From Streptomyces sp. NBC_00554 (lineage in GTDB: Bacteria > Actinomycetota > Actinomycetes > Streptomycetales > Streptomycetaceae): a stretch of DNA of 64,000 nucleotides. Every line of letters starts with the position of its first letter. The first letter of the stretch is position 1. Made by a program: the position numbers and the translations under genes. The notes beneath the pieces were generated by a model, which was not told the origin of the DNA, searched no databases, and saw only the letters and a list, made by a program, of their open reading frames with translations. This document shows positions 61,975 through 64,000 of the stretch, one piece after another. The DNA is taken from NCBI RefSeq assembly GCF_041431135.1, contig NZ_CP107799.1, positions 5,456,001-5,520,000 of the forward strand, written 5' to 3'.

Positions 61975-62949
61975 TTACGCCGCTTTGCGTGATTGGTACT
62001 CCGAGATTTCCGCCATCGGAGGCCGTTCCTCCGTGTCCACGGAGTACGTCCGCGGCTCGAAGCCGTCCTCGCCCCGTTCGAACTGGGTGATGGCCGGACG
62101 GATGAGGTGCCCGCGGGCCAGCCTCAGCTGGGCCGTGCGGTAGATCGCCGCGGACATCCGGCCCAGCGCCTGACCGTCCTGGTGCCGGTGCTTGCGGACG
62201 CCGACGTCGACCTGGGCGAGTGCGTCCAGGCCCACGAGGTGCAGGGCGTCGACGAGCATGCCGAGCTCCACGCCGTATCCGACCGGGAACGGGAGCTGTT
62301 CGAGGAGGGAGCGGCGGGCCGCGTATTCGCCGCCGAGCGGCTGGACGAATCCGGCCAGCTGCGGCCAGTGCATGTTCAGCAGCGGGCGGGCCATCAGCTC
62401 GGTCACACGGCCGCCCTGGCCGGCCGCGGTTCTGCCGGAGGTGGGCTCGCCCGGCAGGTTCAGCGGGCGGTCGTACATCGCCTTGACGAGGTCCACGCCG
62501 GGCTCGGTGAGCAGCGGCCCCACGATCCCGGAGACGAAGTCCGAGGAGAACTCCTTGAGGTCCGCGTCGATGAAGCAGACGATGTCACCGCTCGTCACGA
62601 GGAGTGACCGCCACAGGACCTCGCCCTTGCCGGGCACGGCCGGGATGCGGGGGAGTATTTCGTCCCGGTGAACAACCCGGGCGCCCGCGGCGGTGGCGAC
62701 CTCGGAGGTGCGGTCCGTCGAACCCGAGTCGATGACGACGATCTCGTCGACAAGGGGGACTTTCGCCGTCATCAGGTCGCGGCGGATGATGGAGACGATC
62801 TCACCGACCGTCGCCTCCTCGTTGAGCGCGGGCAGGACCACGCTCACCGTGGAGTTGGTGGATCGCTTCGCGGCTATCAGCTTCTTGAGCGGGCGGTCAC
62901 TCACGGACCAGGAGCGCGTGCTCAGCCAGCGCTCGACGTCTTCCAGCAC
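61975..62949 (-). CDS. gpgS: Glucosyl-3-phosphoglycerate synthase GpgS
   Basis: GpgS joins glucose from NDP-glucose to 3-phosphoglycerate, giving glucosylglycerate-type solutes. The 324-residue GT81 protein has VVLPALNEEATVGEIV, the DxD motif FIDADL, and VVIDSGSTDRTSEVA; the acceptor loop SGRTAAGQGGRVTEL is complete. It lies beside the trehalose genes, which suits a compatible-solute role. Confidence 0.93.
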   Translation of the reverse strand: MLEDVERWLSTRSWSVSDRPLKKLIAAKRSTNSTVSVVLPALNEEATVGEIVSIIRRDLMTAKVPLVDEIVVIDSGSTDRTSEVATAAGARVVHRDEILPRIPAVPGKGEVLWRSLLVTSGDIVCFIDADLKEFSSDFVSGIVGPLLTEPGVDLVKAMYDRPLNLPGEPTSGRTAAGQGGRVTELMARPLLNMHWPQLAGFVQPLGGEYAARRSLLEQLPFPVGYGVELGMLVDALHLVGLDALAQVDVGVRKHRHQDGQALGRMSAAIYRTAQLRLARGHLIRPAITQFERGEDGFEPRTYSVDTEERPPMAEISEYQSRKAA

Positions 62950-63130
62950 GTGCGGCTCTCCCTTGCGTTCATTGGGATGCGTGTGCCCGTCGCCGCGCCA
63001 GCGGTTGGTGTGTCGCTGTCATCTCGCGGTTCGGACGGCTCTCTCCACCATCCAGGCCTTCGGTTACAGTCTTGAACAACGCTGATGACCATCGCATGTC
63101 GGGGGTCGTTGCGCGTACAACTGAATACCG

Positions 63131-63274
63131 CTCATCCAGAGGGGCAGAGGGATACGGCCCGTTGAAGCCCCGGCAACCCTCCAGCTGGTTCTTGTCACGT
63201 CGACGTGGTGAGGCTCCCGGCTCGGGAAGGTGCCAAATCCGTCTCACGGCGAAGTGCGTCGTGAGGAAGATGAG
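63131..63274 (+). promoter_or_regulatory. SAM riboswitch (S-box clan) leader of thrC
   Basis: Conserved blocks in order are CTCATCCAGAGGGG, CAGAGGGA, GGCCCGTTGAAGCCC, CGGCAACC and AGGTGCCAAATCC, the signature of SAM-I/SAM-IV riboswitches. P1 is CTCATC (63131-63136) with GATGAG (63269-63274). AGGAG overlaps the P1 end and another purine run (AAAGGG) is nearer the ATG, so translational control is likely. Class (I or IV) was not decided. Confidence 0.85.
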
Positions 63275-63293
63275 GAGAAAGGGCCTCCCCTCC

Positions 63294-64000
63294 ATGGCTG
63301 CGCAGACAGTTGCAAGCACCACGAACACCGTGACCTCCCCGGATTCCGCGAACTCCGTCGATCTGGGCCCCGCCGCCGCGCTTTCCTGCCGCGAGTGCGG
63401 ACACCGTGTGCCGCTCGGCCCGGTCTTCGCCTGCGAGGAGTGTTTCGGCCCGCTGGAGATCGCGTACGACTTCTCGGCCTACGAGACCGAGGACCTCCGC
63501 AAGCGCATCGAAGCGGGCCCCGCGAACATCTGGCGCTACGCGCCGCTCCTGCCGGTCCCGGCGGACGTCGCCGAGAAGCCGAACATCAACCCCGGCTGGA
63601 CCAAGCTCGTCCAGGCCGACAACCTCGCCCGCGAACTGGGCGTCACCCCCGGCAAGCTCTTCGTCAAGGACGACTCGGGCAACCCGACGCACTCCTTCAA
63701 GGACCGCGTCGTCGCCCAGGCCATCGAGGCCGCGCGCGCGTTCAACTTCACCACCCTCTCCTGCTCCTCCACCGGCAACCTCGCCGGCGCCGTCGGCGCC
63801 GCCGCGGCCCGGGCCGGCTTCCGCTCCTGCGTGTTCATCCCGCACGACCTGGAGCAGGGCAAGATCGTCATGGCCGCGGTGTACGGCGGCGAGCTCGTCG
63901 GCATCGAGGGCAACTACGACGACGTGAACCGTTTCTGCTCCGAGCTGATCGGCGACCCGGCCGGCGAGGGCTGGGGCTTCGTCAACGTCAACCTGCGGCC
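63294..64000 (+). CDS. thrC: Threonine synthase ThrC, 5' part (runs off window)
   Basis: ThrC converts O-phosphohomoserine to threonine and competes with methionine synthesis for the branch-point substrate. The first 235 codons are present. An N-terminal zinc-ribbon-like CRECGHRV / CEECFGPLE precedes the PLP domain; the PLP lysine is in NPTHSFKDR and the SSTGNLAGAVG loop binds phosphate. A SAM riboswitch lies just upstream. The gene is truncated by the window end. Confidence 0.95.
   Translation, partial: MAAQTVASTTNTVTSPDSANSVDLGPAAALSCRECGHRVPLGPVFACEECFGPLEIAYDFSAYETEDLRKRIEAGPANIWRYAPLLPVPADVAEKPNINPGWTKLVQADNLARELGVTPGKLFVKDDSGNPTHSFKDRVVAQAIEAARAFNFTTLSCSSTGNLAGAVGAAAARAGFRSCVFIPHDLEQGKIVMAAVYGGELVGIEGNYDDVNRFCSELIGDPAGEGWGFVNVNLR

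Overview
This window is chromosomal DNA of a Streptomyces. The GC content is very high and third codon positions are almost always G or C. Long spurious reading frames lie antisense to real genes. Gene neighbourhoods typical of the genus core are present: mshA-ybjN, phoU / phoRP, carD-ispD-ispF-cysS-rlmB, msiK, cdgB, nagKA, otsAB-gpgS and thrC. From memory the gene order resembles the S. coelicolor SCO4202-SCO4293 interval, but no search was run, so the species is not assigned.

Layout. 0-12.1 kb: NlpC/P60 peptidase, two methyltransferases, mycothiol glycosyltransferase MshA with a YbjN protein, a Tat-exported beta-helix protein, an AraC/DUF2000 divergent pair, an endolysin-like amidase, an MFS exporter and gpmA. 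12.1-16.4 kb: an accessory, decaying patch that begins at the gpmA 3' end. The last 20 bp of gpmA plus its terminator are repeated 2.3 kb downstream. Between the copies lie an ice-binding-fold/collagen-like/His-rich secreted protein and a gene scrap; beyond them lie an orphan small gene and an esterase pseudogene. 16.4-31.6 kb: core genes for phosphate control (phoU, phoR, phoP with PHO-box-like repeats), CarD, the MEP pathway, CysRS, RlmB, a DoxX fusion and the shared sugar-importer ATPase MsiK. 31.6-33.7 kb: a solo TnpB element between msiK and a tRNA-Thr(TGT).

33.7-51 kb: a looser region with an ALF-repeat protein, PucR regulator, APH-like kinase, rhomboid-like protein, FAD oxidase, acetyltransferase, and an operon of a flavoprotein, a SoxR-type-promoter quinone oxidoreductase and an MFS exporter. 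It continues with a pentapeptide-repeat protein, M1 lipoprotein peptidase, GNAT-Nudix fusion, TerD, ArfB and a flavin reductase. 51-64 kb: core again, with the diguanylate cyclase cdgB behind a perfect CRP-type palindrome, an aminosugar island (hexose kinase, nagA, nagK, sugar-binding lipoprotein) with paired DasR-like sites, the trehalose genes otsB/otsA, gpgS, and thrC under a SAM-riboswitch-like leader. The window ends inside thrC.

Regulatory logic readable from the DNA: phosphate (PhoP boxes), N-acetylglucosamine (dre-like sites at both msiK and nagK/binding protein), redox-active compounds (SoxR box), cAMP-receptor-type control of c-di-GMP synthesis, and SAM control of threonine synthase. 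Three copies of a large Streptomyces palindromic intergenic repeat (24.3, 44.1 and 59.3 kb; the third inverted) and many short tandem repeats occupy the non-coding gaps. The most unusual items are the gpmA 3'-end duplication with its cargo, the ice-binding/collagen chimera, the solo TnpB, and a SoxR box that doubles as the end of a coding sequence.
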